NCBI GenBank assembly: GCA_009920225.1
Contig: RGAJ01000048.1
Location: 1 to 9,558, forward strand
DNA: 9,558 nt
Source: Paracoccaceae bacterium
GTDB taxonomy: Bacteria > Pseudomonadota > Alphaproteobacteria > Rhodobacterales > Rhodobacteraceae
Direction of reading: 5' to 3'
Shown here one piece after another: positions 1-5,916 of this stretch (positions are counted from its first letter, which is position 1; each line of letters starts with the position of its first letter). The notes beneath the pieces are model-generated. The model saw nothing but the letters and a program-made list of their open reading frames with translations. It ran no database searches and had not been told where the DNA came from. The position numbers and the translations under genes were made by a program.

Positions 1-204
1 GCGAAGTCATCATCGAAGAAGGCCGAACTCATTGAGTTATTGGAAGGCAGTACTGAAACAGAGGGTAATGATACCGCAGTCCAAACATCAGAGCCTAACG
101 CTCAAAACGAGGCGAATACAAAACCAAGTGCATCTCAGCCAGCATTATTGGTTGTGTGCGTTTTTGTTATTCTTGCAGTTTTGGCGTGGGTAATTCTTGG
201 TTAG
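1..204 (+). CDS. 3' end of a gene for a protein with a C-terminal membrane segment (partial)
   Basis: An open frame runs in from the left edge and stops at a TAG at 202-204, giving the last 67 residues of a protein whose start is outside the window. The visible part begins with a short Lys/Ser-rich piece (KSSSKKAELIELLEG), then about 30 residues of low-complexity polar sequence rich in Thr, Ser, Asn, Gln and Glu. It ends with a hydrophobic stretch of about 19 residues (49-67, ALLVVCVFVILAVLAWVILG). That layout suggests a soluble or linker region anchored by a C-terminal transmembrane helix, with almost nothing after it. I do not recognise the family. Hand-counted G+C over the first 180 bases is about 44%, lower than in the genes to the right, and the gene lies just beyond the 3' end of a tRNA gene, so it may belong to an integrated element. 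No integrase is visible. Confidence 0.6.
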   Translation, partial: AKSSSKKAELIELLEGSTETEGNDTAVQTSEPNAQNEANTKPSASQPALLVVCVFVILAVLAWVILG

Positions 205-245
205 CAACGGGAAAATGTAGCCCCCTTGTAGCCCCAGTCCGCTAG

Positions 246-283
246 AAAAAACAAAAGGCTCAGCATATCTCAGCTAAGCCTTT
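246..283 (-). terminator. Rho-independent terminator of the tRNA-Lys gene
   Basis: Read on the minus strand just after the tRNA CCA end, AAAGGCTTAGC (283-273) can pair with GCTGAGCCTTT (264-254) around an 8-base loop. This is an 11-bp stem with one T-G wobble. It is followed by TG and then a run of six T (251-246), the standard layout of an intrinsic terminator. Confidence 0.85.
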
Positions 284-291
284 GAAATAAA

Positions 292-367
292 TGGTGAGCC
301 CGACAGGATTCGAACCTGTGACCCACTGATTAAAAGTCAGTTGCTCTACCAACTGAGCTACGGGCCC
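292..367 (-). tRNA. tRNA-Lys (anticodon UUU)
   Basis: The minus strand gives a complete 76-nt cloverleaf. The acceptor stem GGGCCCG pairs with CGGGCTC, with one G-U at the second pair. The D-arm region is GCTCAGTTGGTAGAGC, the anticodon stem CTGAC/GTCAG encloses a loop with TTT, and the T arm reads CAGGTTCGAATCCTG. The discriminator base is A and the CCA tail is encoded in the DNA (294-292). Anticodon UUU decodes the lysine codons AAA and AAG. The gene has its own promoter upstream and an intrinsic terminator downstream, so it is a single-gene transcription unit divergent from dapF. The protein-like reading across it on the minus strand (GPVAQLVEQLTFNQWVTGSN) is the usual false ORF over a tRNA. 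Confidence 0.97.
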
Positions 368-377
368 ACTGGAGGGC

Positions 378-406
378 GTATTAGAAAGAAGCGTGCACGG
401 GGTCAA
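378..406 (-). promoter_or_regulatory. Promoter of tRNA-Lys (sigma-70 type)
   Basis: On the minus strand a -35 box TTGACC (406-401) and a -10 box TAATAC (383-378) are separated by exactly 17 bases, near the sigma-70 ideal. Transcription would start near 371, a few bases before the tRNA 5' end at 367. A perfect inverted repeat CGGGGT-CA-ACCCCG (398-411) overlaps the -35 box. Confidence 0.8.
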
Positions 407-425
407 CCCCGAAAGTGAAATAAAT

Positions 426-431
426 TTGACA
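426..431 (+). promoter_or_regulatory. Possible -35 element for the dapF operon
   Basis: A perfect TTGACA lies at 426-431, upstream of dapF and divergent from the tRNA promoter. No good -10 box is found at 16-18 bases: the spot holds CAACTC or AACTCG. TATATG at 460-465 is too far away. The operon promoter is therefore only a suggestion. Confidence 0.3.
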
Positions 432-472
432 ATCTCTGGATTCATTTGCAACTCGGGCGTATATGGCGGGTT

Positions 473-1306
473 ATGACGCAAAAACACAGACATACTTTAC
501 CGTTTATGAAGATGCACGGGCTGGGAAACGACTTTGTCGTCGTGGATGCCCGCGCGACTCCGATTCCTTTGAGCGAAGGTTTGATCACCGCGATTGCACA
601 TCGGCACATGGGCATCGGGTTTGATCAGCTGGCTGTGATCGAAGCGGGTGCCGCAGATGCACATTTGGTGTTTTACAATTCTGACGGATCAACATCCGCA
701 GCCTGTGGCAACGCGACACGCTGTATCGCGCGGTATCTGATGGATGAAACCGGTCAATCCGACCTGCATATCACAACGGCACGTGGCAATCTGTATGCCA
801 AGGATGCGGGCAATGGGTTGACATCTGTCAACATGGGCGCGCCGCAATTGCGGTGGGATGAAATTCCGTTGGCGCGTGAAATGGATACTTTGCATCTTCC
901 CATTGACGGCGAACCGACAGCAACGGGCATGGGCAATCCCCATTGCACCTTTTTCGTCGAGGACGCCGAAGCGATAGATTTGGCCGCACGCGGCGCAGAG
1001 ATTGAGCATCATCCGCTTTACCCGCAACGTACAAACGTACAGTTTGCGTCTGTAATTGGCGAAAACCACCTCCGCATGCGGGTCTGGGAACGCGGCGTTG
1101 GGGTGACGATGGCATCGGGATCATCCACCTGCGCCACCGCCGTTGCGGCCGCGCGACGTGGATTGACAGGGCGCCAGGTACGCGTCGATCTGGATGGGGG
1201 TACGTTACACATCGATTGGCGTGATGACGGCGTGTGGATGACAGGTCCGACCATGCATGTGGCGTCGGGTGAATTCACCGCTGATTTTATCGCGGCGCAC
1301 TCATGA
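473..1306 (+). CDS. dapF: Diaminopimelate epimerase, with serine at the second catalytic cysteine position
   Basis: DapF interconverts LL- and meso-diaminopimelate in the cytoplasm, the step before lysine and the source of the peptidoglycan cross-linking residue. The protein has 277 residues from the ATG at 473, close to the E. coli length (274). I prefer this start to an in-frame TTG at 446 because the family begins just before the [18 protein letters not shown] motif. Other landmarks are FYNSDGS, the first catalytic cysteine in AACGNATRC (Cys78), [12 protein letters not shown], and the substrate-binding WERG. The second active-site motif, normally GETxACGSG, reads GVTMASGSS here: the catalytic Cys is Ser215 (TCG codon at 1115-1117), and the usual Glu of GET is Val. 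Cys220, five residues later, is kept. The fold and context fit DapF, but the chemistry may differ. The gene opens an operon and its TGA overlaps the mtaB start (ATGA). Confidence 0.93.
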   Translation: MTQKHRHTLPFMKMHGLGNDFVVVDARATPIPLSEGLITAIAHRHMGIGFDQLAVIEAGAADAHLVFYNSDGSTSAACGNATRCIARYLMDETGQSDLHITTARGNLYAKDAGNGLTSVNMGAPQLRWDEIPLAREMDTLHLPIDGEPTATGMGNPHCTFFVEDAEAIDLAARGAEIEHHPLYPQRTNVQFASVIGENHLRMRVWERGVGVTMASGSSTCATAVAAARRGLTGRQVRVDLDGGTLHIDWRDDGVWMTGPTMHVASGEFTADFIAAHS

Positions 1307-2559
1307 CCAATGTACCGCGCTTTACCACTCTGGGCTGCCGCCTGAATGCCTATGAATCCGAGGCGATGAAAGATCTTGCGCAAACCGCTGGTCTGAAGAA
1401 CGCGCATATTGTGAACACATGTGCGGTCACTGCCGAAGCAGTGCGCAAGTCGAAACAAGAGATTCGCAAAATTCGGCGCGCGAACCCTGATGCGCAGATT
1501 ATTGTCACGGGATGCGCCGCGCAAATTGACCCCGACAGTTTTGCCCAGATGACCGAAGTGAATGCTGTCATCGGCAATACAGAAAAAATGCAACCCGACA
1601 CATGGAACCGCCTGAATGGCGGCTTTATCTGTGACACGGAAAAGGTGTTGGTCGACGACATCATGTCCGTGACCGAAACCGCAGGACATTTGATTGATGG
1701 CTTTGGTACCCGCAGCCGCGCCTATGTGCAGGTGCAAAACGGCTGTGATCATCGCTGTACGTTCTGTATCATCCCCTATGGCCGCGGCAATTCGCGTTCA
1801 GTTCCCGCAGGCGTGGTGGTCGATCAGATCAAACGCCTTGTGGATCGTGGATATAACGAAGTCGTCCTGACGGGTGTTGACCTAACCAGTTGGGGCGCGG
1901 ACCTGCCAAGCGCGCCAAAACTGGGTGATTTGGTGATGCGGATCCTGAAGCTGGTGCCGGATTTGAACCGTCTTCGGATCAGTTCGATTGACAGTATTGA
2001 GGTTGACGAAAACCTGATGCAGGCCATTGCCACCGAACCACGATTGATGCCGCATTTGCATCTGTCGTTGCAACATGGGGATGACCTTATCCTGAAACGG
2101 ATGAAGCGCCGTCATTTGCGGGATGATGCCATCCGGTTTTGCCAAGAGGCGCGTCGTCTGCGACCTGATATGACCTTTGGCGCGGATATCATCGCGGGCT
2201 TTCCCACGGAAACCGAGGCGCATTTTGAAAACTCACTTCGCCTTGTGAAAGAATGCGATCTAACGTGGTTGCATGTATTCCCCTATTCCCCGCGCGAAGG
2301 CACGCCAGCCGCGCGGATGCCACAGGTGAACGGTACAGCGATCAAGACCCGCGCCGCGCAATTACGCGCAGCAGGGGATCGTCAGGTGGAGGCCCATCTT
2401 GCGCAACAAATCGGGCAAACCCATCAAATTTTGATGGAAAACCCGAATATGGGGCGCACCGCACAATTCACCGAAGTCACATTTGCCAGCCCACAAACCG
2501 AAGGGGCAATTGTCACTGCCAAAATTACAGGACGGACCAAAGGGCAACTGACCGCATGA
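1303..2559 (+). CDS. mtaB: tRNA (N6-threonylcarbamoyladenosine(37)-C2)-methylthiotransferase MtaB
   Basis: A radical-SAM enzyme that adds a methylthio group to t6A at position 37 of tRNAs reading ANN codons, making ms2t6A. It has 418 residues. The N-terminal UPF0004 domain shows the three cysteines of the auxiliary [4Fe-4S] cluster: Cys12 in TLGCRLN, Cys40 in NTCAV and Cys71 in VTGCAAQ. The radical-SAM core follows, with CxxxCxxC at Cys148, Cys152 and Cys155 ([16 protein letters not shown]), then GVDLTSWG, the LSLQHGDD region and [11 protein letters not shown]. The last 50 or so residues fit a TRAM-type RNA-binding domain. TLGCRLN and the IIPYGRG wording fit MtaB rather than MiaB or RimO. The ATG overlaps the dapF stop, so translation is probably coupled, and the gst gene overlaps the end in the same way. 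This linkage is of neighbouring expression; no shared pathway with DapF is evident. Confidence 0.95.
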   Translation: MTNVPRFTTLGCRLNAYESEAMKDLAQTAGLKNAHIVNTCAVTAEAVRKSKQEIRKIRRANPDAQIIVTGCAAQIDPDSFAQMTEVNAVIGNTEKMQPDTWNRLNGGFICDTEKVLVDDIMSVTETAGHLIDGFGTRSRAYVQVQNGCDHRCTFCIIPYGRGNSRSVPAGVVVDQIKRLVDRGYNEVVLTGVDLTSWGADLPSAPKLGDLVMRILKLVPDLNRLRISSIDSIEVDENLMQAIATEPRLMPHLHLSLQHGDDLILKRMKRRHLRDDAIRFCQEARRLRPDMTFGADIIAGFPTETEAHFENSLRLVKECDLTWLHVFPYSPREGTPAARMPQVNGTAIKTRAAQLRAAGDRQVEAHLAQQIGQTHQILMENPNMGRTAQFTEVTFASPQTEGAIVTAKITGRTKGQLTA

Positions 2560-3182
2560 GCGATGCGCCGATCTTATACAGCTTTCGCAGATGCCCCTAT
2601 GCGATGCGCGCGCGGCTCGCGATTTTATCGTCGGGTATCACCGTTGAACTGCGCGAAATCCTTTTGCGGGACAAAGCCCCAGAATTTCTGGAAACATCAC
2701 CATCGGGCACGGTTCCGTGCCTAAAGATCGATAAAAAGGTGGTCGACGAAAGCCTGCATATTATGGCATGGGCCTTGGCGCAGAATGATCCGGAAAACTG
2801 GATGCAGATGCCGACCGAAGGGTATGAATTGATGGCGCTGTGCGATGGTCCATTCAAACATTCCCTGGATCGCACGAAATATGGATCGCGCTATCCTGAC
2901 GAAGACACAGCGGAACATAGGCGCAACGCATCAAAGTTTTTGATGTCGCTGAACGATCAATTGTCCCCGAACTTGTTCGGGGCTGACCCGAAACTGGCGG
3001 ATATGGCGATCCTGCCCTTTGTCCGGCAATTCGCCCACATCGACCAAGATTGGTTTTACGCCCAACCCTGGCCCAAGCTGATTGCGTGGCTTGACGCGTT
3101 CAAGACATCCGACCACTTTTCCGCGATCATGGGGAAATACCCCAAATGGCACATGGGTGACGCGCCCACATATTTTCCATAA
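2556..3182 (+). CDS. Glutathione S-transferase-like protein
   Basis: A 208-residue protein with an N-terminal thioredoxin-like domain and a helical C-terminal domain, the glutathione S-transferase (GST) layout. The sheet begins PILYSFRRCPYAMRARLAI, with Cys13 in a CPYA motif as in glutaredoxin-2, omega and related cysteine-type GSTs. This suggests thiol-transfer or reductase chemistry rather than classical Tyr/Ser conjugation. The cis-proline loop is GTVPCLKI (Val53-Pro54), and DES at 64-66 is the usual place for binding the glutathione gamma-glutamyl group. The C-terminal half contains LADMAILPFVRQFA, typical of the family. The substrate cannot be read from the sequence. The start is the ATG at 2556, which overlaps the mtaB TGA; a longer in-frame reading from 2253 is only a shadow of mtaB. 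It is the last gene of the operon and ends 13 bases before the convergent PaiB-type gene. I see no clear terminator in that gap. Confidence 0.88.
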   Translation: MSDAPILYSFRRCPYAMRARLAILSSGITVELREILLRDKAPEFLETSPSGTVPCLKIDKKVVDESLHIMAWALAQNDPENWMQMPTEGYELMALCDGPFKHSLDRTKYGSRYPDEDTAEHRRNASKFLMSLNDQLSPNLFGADPKLADMAILPFVRQFAHIDQDWFYAQPWPKLIAWLDAFKTSDHFSAIMGKYPKWHMGDAPTYFP

Positions 3183-3195
3183 GGATAAGGGCGCG

Positions 3196-3816
3196 TTACG
3201 TCGCCTGTTCCATCAGATCCGCCAACTGTTGTGGGTCTGATCCATCCCCGCTGTCGCGCAGTTGCTTGGCCGCAGCAAGCCGTACAGCATCCGCTTTGTT
3301 CTGCCCCAATTTCCACGTTCCATCGATCATGTCGACCTGCATCACACAGGGAACGATTTGCCGCATCATCCGGATTTTGACATCTTCGGTCAGCTTGGAC
3401 ATTTTCCAGATCGGTTTGGGCAACAGATCAGCTTCGAAATGATCTGATAGACGGTTTAAAATCGGCTCTAACTGATCGTCAGGCAAAACCGCCACAGACC
3501 CAGTTGCGTGGATTGCAACGTAATTCCACGTTGGAACTTGATCATCGACCCCGTACCAATCGGGCGAAATATACCCGTGCGGCCCGTTGATAATAAGTGT
3601 CGCGCGCCCATCAGACTTTGCCAGAACACGGGCAATCGGATTGGACCGCACCAGATGAAACGCCACCTGTCCCGTGACGCGATCATAGTGATATGGAATA
3701 TGCGCCACATGGGGCACGTCATCACCATTTACCACCAACGCCCCAAACCCCGCAGACGCCAACATGGTGTGATTTCTTTCGCTGTCGGTTTCCCGAAAAA
3801 TCTGATTTGGATGCAT
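3196..3816 (-). CDS. PaiB-family, predicted FMN-binding protein
   Basis: A 206-residue protein of the PaiB family (FMN_bind_2), a split-barrel fold related to pyridoxamine-phosphate oxidase-type flavin-binding proteins. The start MHPNQIF is typical. Family landmarks are GALVVNGDDVPHVAHIPYHY (25-44), NGPHGYISPDWY (77-88), VPTWNYVAIHATG (94-106) and GTWKLGQNK (166-174). Bacillus PaiB was described as a negative regulator of sporulation and protease genes, and databases carry the name transcriptional regulator, but no helix-turn-helix is visible. Binding of FMN or a related cofactor is inferred from the family. AGGGGA (3828-3823) sits 6 bases before the ATG and supports the start. The gene is convergent with the gst gene and divergent from the FMN-riboswitch-led ribH, which makes a flavin-related role plausible but unproven. 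Confidence 0.88.
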   Translation of the reverse strand: MHPNQIFRETDSERNHTMLASAGFGALVVNGDDVPHVAHIPYHYDRVTGQVAFHLVRSNPIARVLAKSDGRATLIINGPHGYISPDWYGVDDQVPTWNYVAIHATGSVAVLPDDQLEPILNRLSDHFEADLLPKPIWKMSKLTEDVKIRMMRQIVPCVMQVDMIDGTWKLGQNKADAVRLAAAKQLRDSGDGSDPQQLADLMEQAT

Positions 3817-3880
3817 TGTCAGTCCCCTGCCGAAAACACGCCCAGTCTAAAGAAACCCAAAGTGAAACGCATGAAATAAA

Positions 3881-3894
3881 TTGTGCTATCACAA
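3881..3894. promoter_or_regulatory. Inverted repeat TTGTG-CTAT-CACAA in the divergent intergenic region
   Basis: A perfect 5-bp inverted repeat with a 4-base centre, flanked by AAA on the left and ATTT on the right, extends to a near-palindrome of about 20 bases with one offset. It lies between the PaiB-type gene and the riboswitch leader, where an operator for either promoter would be expected. No regulator is identified. Confidence 0.3.
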
Positions 3895-3916
3895 ATTTCC
3901 GTTGGGCTTTTTGGGC

Positions 3917-3943
3917 TTGGCTTTTGTGTGGTCGCGCGATAAC
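3917..3943 (+). promoter_or_regulatory. Candidate promoter of the riboswitch-ribH transcript
   Basis: TTGGCT (3917-3922) and GATAAC (3938-3943), 15 bases apart, lie just upstream of the aptamer. The spacing is short and the match modest. The position is right for a transcript starting at about 3950, but the exact boxes are uncertain. Confidence 0.25.
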
Positions 3944-3950
3944 GTAATGA

Positions 3951-4071
3951 CGTTCTCAGGGCGGGGTGTAATTCCCCACCGGCGGTGAAAGCCCGCGAGC
4001 GGCCCGTAAGGGTGTCAGCAGATTTGGTGAAATTCCAGAGCCGACGGTTATAGTCCGGATGAAAGAGAGCG
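3951..4071 (+). ncRNA. FMN riboswitch (RFN element)
   Basis: The conserved RFN core is easy to read in order: TTCTCAGGGCGGGG, ATTCCCCACCGGCGGT, AAAGCCCGCGAGCG, GTCAGCAGAT, GGTGAAATTCCAGAGCCGACGG and AGTCCGGATGAAAGAGAG. The closing P1 stem pairs CGTTCTC (3951-3957) with GAGAGCG (4065-4071), with one T-G wobble. In the arm GATTTGGTGAAATTCCAGAGCC the usual CCGG/CCGG stem is replaced by a weaker TTGG/CCAG version that still pairs. The element binds flavin mononucleotide and normally turns expression off when FMN is plentiful. It lies 75 bases before the ribH start. Rfam-type elements of this kind before ribH2 are known in other alphaproteobacteria. Confidence 0.97.
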
Positions 4072-4077
4072 ATCAGC

Positions 4078-4102
4078 ACAGGCGGACCACCGCCCGTTCT
4101 GT
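4078..4102 (+). promoter_or_regulatory. Hairpin in the ribH leader, possible part of the expression platform
   Basis: Just after the aptamer, GGCGG (4081-4085) and CCGCC (4090-4094) form a hairpin with loop ACCA. The flanking ACAG and CTGT can extend it across a small internal loop. No run of T follows and it does not reach the ribosome-binding site, so it is neither a clear terminator nor a clear sequestering stem. Confidence 0.35.
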
Positions 4103-4133
4103 CGTATGCCTTGGGTGACGTGTTGTTAGACTT

Positions 4134-4140
4134 AAGGAGA
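4134..4140 (+). promoter_or_regulatory. Ribosome-binding site of ribH
   Basis: AAGGAGA ends 6 bases before the ATG at 4147 and fixes the start, ruling out an in-frame TTG at 4111. It is the likely end target of the riboswitch if control is translational. Confidence 0.75.
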
Positions 4141-4146
4141 ATACAG

Positions 4147-4584
4147 ATGACACACACCCGCTACGCCTTTGTCAAAGCCAACTGGCATTCTGCCATCGTG
4201 GATCAAGCTTTGACTGGATTCCTTGAACTCATTCCCGCTGACCAAGTTGACGTGTTCGACGCGCCAGGTGCGTTGGAAATGCCATTGCTTGCCAAAGACT
4301 TGGCCAAAACTGGCAAATACGGAGCAATTGCGTGCTGCGCGTTGGTCGTGGACGGTGGCATCTATCGCCATGACTTTGTCGCCCAAGCGGTTGTCGACGG
4401 TTTGGTGCGCGTTGGATTGGACACTGATGTGCCCGTTTTGTCCGTATCATTGACACCGCACAGCTACCAAGAAACCGATTTTCACAATGCCGCCTTTGCC
4501 GAACATTTCGTCAAAAAAGGCCGCGAAGCTGCGAATGCTGCCCTTCAAATCGTGAAGACCCGCGCCGCTATCAAAGGCGCGTAA
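4147..4584 (+). CDS. ribH: 6,7-dimethyl-8-ribityllumazine synthase (RibH2 type)
   Basis: Lumazine synthase condenses 5-amino-6-ribitylamino-uracil with 3,4-dihydroxy-2-butanone 4-phosphate, the penultimate step of riboflavin synthesis. The 145-residue protein matches what I recall of the type II enzyme of Brucella and Mesorhizobium. It has ANWHSAIVD near the N-terminus (with Trp13 where type I enzymes carry Phe), FDAPGALEMPL (38-47), VDGGIYRHDFVAQAVVDGL (68-86, with His75 as the conserved acid/base residue), VPVLSVSLTPHSYQE and a C-terminal helix AANAALQIVKTRA. Type II enzymes form decamers and are often found apart from the main rib operon under an FMN riboswitch. That is the arrangement here, and no other rib gene is nearby. 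The start is set by AAGGAGA. The gene stands alone, followed by a structured intergenic region before queG. Confidence 0.96.
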   Translation: MTHTRYAFVKANWHSAIVDQALTGFLELIPADQVDVFDAPGALEMPLLAKDLAKTGKYGAIACCALVVDGGIYRHDFVAQAVVDGLVRVGLDTDVPVLSVSLTPHSYQETDFHNAAFAEHFVKKGREAANAALQIVKTRAAIKGA

Positions 4585-4601
4585 ACCCACGCCAGAGGAA
4601 C

Positions 4602-4671
4602 GTCGGTGTTGACACCGACCCAGCGCCATCCCCAGATAAACTGCGGGTGGCGCAGTGCAACCGGCCTTTTT
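4602..4671 (+). terminator. Structured region after ribH: two hairpins and a T run, likely terminator
   Basis: The 137-base gap between ribH and queG holds two hairpins. The first is a perfect 7-bp hairpin GTCGGTG-TTGA-CACCGAC (4602-4619). The second is a long hairpin with arms 4623-4635 and 4641-4653 and loop ATAAA: 13 positions with one mismatch and one wobble, starting GCGCCA and ending TGGCGC. A T run (4667-4671, then GTTT) starts 13 bases after the second hairpin. CAACCGGC (4658-4665), just before the T run, can also pair with a bulged GTCGGTGTTG (4602-4611), giving an alternative fold directly adjoining the T run. It probably ends the ribH transcript; the exact terminator geometry is unusual. 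Confidence 0.5.
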
Positions 4672-4707
4672 GTTTCACGTATTCTGCGATATGACCGTAT
4701 GAAATCA

Positions 4708-4721
4708 CGAAATGGATTTCG
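4708..4721 (+). repeat. Inverted repeat abutting the queG start codon
   Basis: CGAAAT-GG-ATTTCG (4708-4721) is a perfect 6-bp inverted repeat ending on the base before the queG ATG. GAAATC (4701-4706) and GATTTC (4715-4720) form a second, overlapping inverted repeat. The weak Shine-Dalgarno-like TGGA lies inside it, so a small hairpin could hinder initiation, or it could be a DNA operator. Confidence 0.35.
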
Positions 4722-5765
4722 ATGCAAAGCGCGCAGGACTTAAAACAACAGCTGATAGACGTGGCCCATGACATGGGGTTCGATCTGTGCCGTATCACGC
4801 GGCCTGATGCGATCCCGCAGGTGCCCGAACGTTTGGCTGCGTTTTTGGAACAGGGTTTTCATGGTCAAATGGCGTGGATGGCCGAACGGACACAGTGGCG
4901 CGGCAACCCCGCTGCGTTATGGCCAGAGGCGCGCAGCATCATCATGTTGGGGGAATCCTATCGCCCCGAACACGACCCGCGCGATATTTTAAACCACCCG
5001 GACAAGGGCGCGATTTCGGTTTATGCGCAAAACAAAGATTACCATGACAGCGTCAAAAAGAGACTCAAACGCTTGGCGCGGTGGTTGATTGAACATGCGG
5101 GTGGAGAGGTGAAGGTTTTTGTCGACACCGCACCCGTTTCAGAAAAACCCTTGGGTCAAGCCGCAGGGTTGGGATGGCAAGGCAAGCACACCAATCTGGT
5201 GAGCCGAGAGTTGGGCAATTGGTTCTTTATAGGGTCTGTTTTCACCACCTTGGACCTGCCCGCCGATCCCCCCGAAACCGATCATTGTGGATCGTGTCGG
5301 GCCTGTTTGGATGCTTGTCCAACAGAGGCGTTTCCTGCGCCCTATCAATTGGATGCACGGCGCTGCATTTCGTATCTGACCATCGAACATCACGGGCCCG
5401 TTGACCCCGAGTTGCGTCCCAAGTTAGGCAATCGGATTTACGGTTGTGATGATTGTTTGGCGACGTGTCCGTGGAATAAATTTGCCATCACTGCGCGTGA
5501 GATAAAGTATCATGCACGCGACGATTTACTGGCCCCTGATTTGGTTGCATTGGCACAGTTGGACGATGCAGAGTTTCGGGCAAAATTTTCAGGCAGTCCA
5601 ATCAAACGTATCGGCCGCGACCGGTTCGTTCGAAATGTTTTGTATGCATTAGGGAATTCAGGATTACCAAGTGCATTAGACACAGCAAAAACGTTGATGC
5701 ACGATCCAGATGCGACCGTTCGCGATGCCGCGGAATGGGCTGTTCAACGCTTGAACCCGGATTGA
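4722..5765 (+). CDS. queG: Epoxyqueuosine reductase QueG
   Basis: QueG reduces epoxyqueuosine to queuosine at the wobble base (position 34) of GUN-anticodon tRNAs, using a cobalamin cofactor and two [4Fe-4S] clusters. The 347-residue length is normal. The N-terminal cobalamin-binding part includes DLCRITRP, the [15 protein letters not shown] segment (101-115) and [10 protein letters not shown] with Asp135, the usual proton donor. [13 protein letters not shown] follows. The ferredoxin-like part has [13 protein letters not shown] (Cys189, 192, 195, 199), Cys215 in [11 protein letters not shown], and [12 protein letters not shown] (Cys242, 245, 249), enough ligands for both clusters. The C-terminal 60 residues ([28 protein letters not shown]) resemble the HEAT-like helices that hold tRNA. 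The start ATG has only a weak TGGA before it and is preceded by an inverted repeat. No other queuosine genes are in the window; the gene looks monocistronic. Confidence 0.96.
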   Translation: MQSAQDLKQQLIDVAHDMGFDLCRITRPDAIPQVPERLAAFLEQGFHGQMAWMAERTQWRGNPAALWPEARSIIMLGESYRPEHDPRDILNHPDKGAISVYAQNKDYHDSVKKRLKRLARWLIEHAGGEVKVFVDTAPVSEKPLGQAAGLGWQGKHTNLVSRELGNWFFIGSVFTTLDLPADPPETDHCGSCRACLDACPTEAFPAPYQLDARRCISYLTIEHHGPVDPELRPKLGNRIYGCDDCLATCPWNKFAITAREIKYHARDDLLAPDLVALAQLDDAEFRAKFSGSPIKRIGRDRFVRNVLYALGNSGLPSALDTAKTLMHDPDATVRDAAEWAVQRLNPD

Positions 5766-5790
5766 TCGAATTGCTGCACAATCCGACCAA

Positions 5791-5883
5791 GGGGGGCTGC
5801 CGCCCCGCTGCGGTCTTAAAACCGTCCTAGGGACGGTTTTCTAAACGACCTTCGCCCCCCGCGAGTATTTTTGCAAAGATGAA
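5791..5883. repeat. GC-rich Rhodobacterales-type intergenic block containing the queG terminator
   Basis: The block opens with GGGGGGC (5791-5797), which is complementary to GCCCCCC at 5854-5860, so the ends can pair around the internal hairpin. It closes with GCGAGTATTTTTGCAAAGATGA (5861-5882). From memory, strings of the form GGAGTATTTTTGGCAAGATGAA after a C-rich run recur between genes in many Rhodobacterales genomes. I cannot check copy number here, and no second copy is visible in this window. Confidence 0.45.
5818..5840. terminator. Strong terminator hairpin after queG
   Basis: AAAACCGTCC (5818-5827), TAG, GGACGGTTTT (5831-5840) is a perfect 10-bp stem that ends in TTTT on both strands. 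It lies 53 bases after the queG stop and should end queG transcription. It would work in either direction. Confidence 0.8.
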
Positions 5884-5916
5884 AATGCAATCGCCCTGAA
5901 AAGGTCGTAAATAGAC

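Noticed and set aside
216..235. The TGTAGCCCC pair as the start of a CRISPR or tandem array
   Set aside because: There are only two 9-base copies, without spacers or further units.
260..493. A 77-residue minus-strand reading frame containing VAQLVEQLTFNQWVTGSNPVG
   Set aside because: It is the familiar false protein produced by reading through a tRNA gene, here tRNA-Lys and its flanks.
1018..1752. A 244-residue minus-strand reading frame
   Set aside because: It lies opposite dapF and mtaB, shows no recognisable domain, and both plus-strand genes are clear family members with joined starts and stops.
2253..2555. A 101-residue extension at the front of the glutathione S-transferase-like gene
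   Set aside because: It is an out-of-frame shadow of mtaB. The family begins at [10 protein letters not shown], and the ATG at 2556 overlaps the mtaB stop as at the preceding junction.
3952..4142. Pairing of the riboswitch P1 5' arm GTTCTC with GAGAAT at the ribH ribosome-binding site as the switching mechanism
   Set aside because: Six pairs are possible, but FMN binding would then free the ribosome-binding site, the opposite of the usual off-switch, over a distance of nearly 190 bases.
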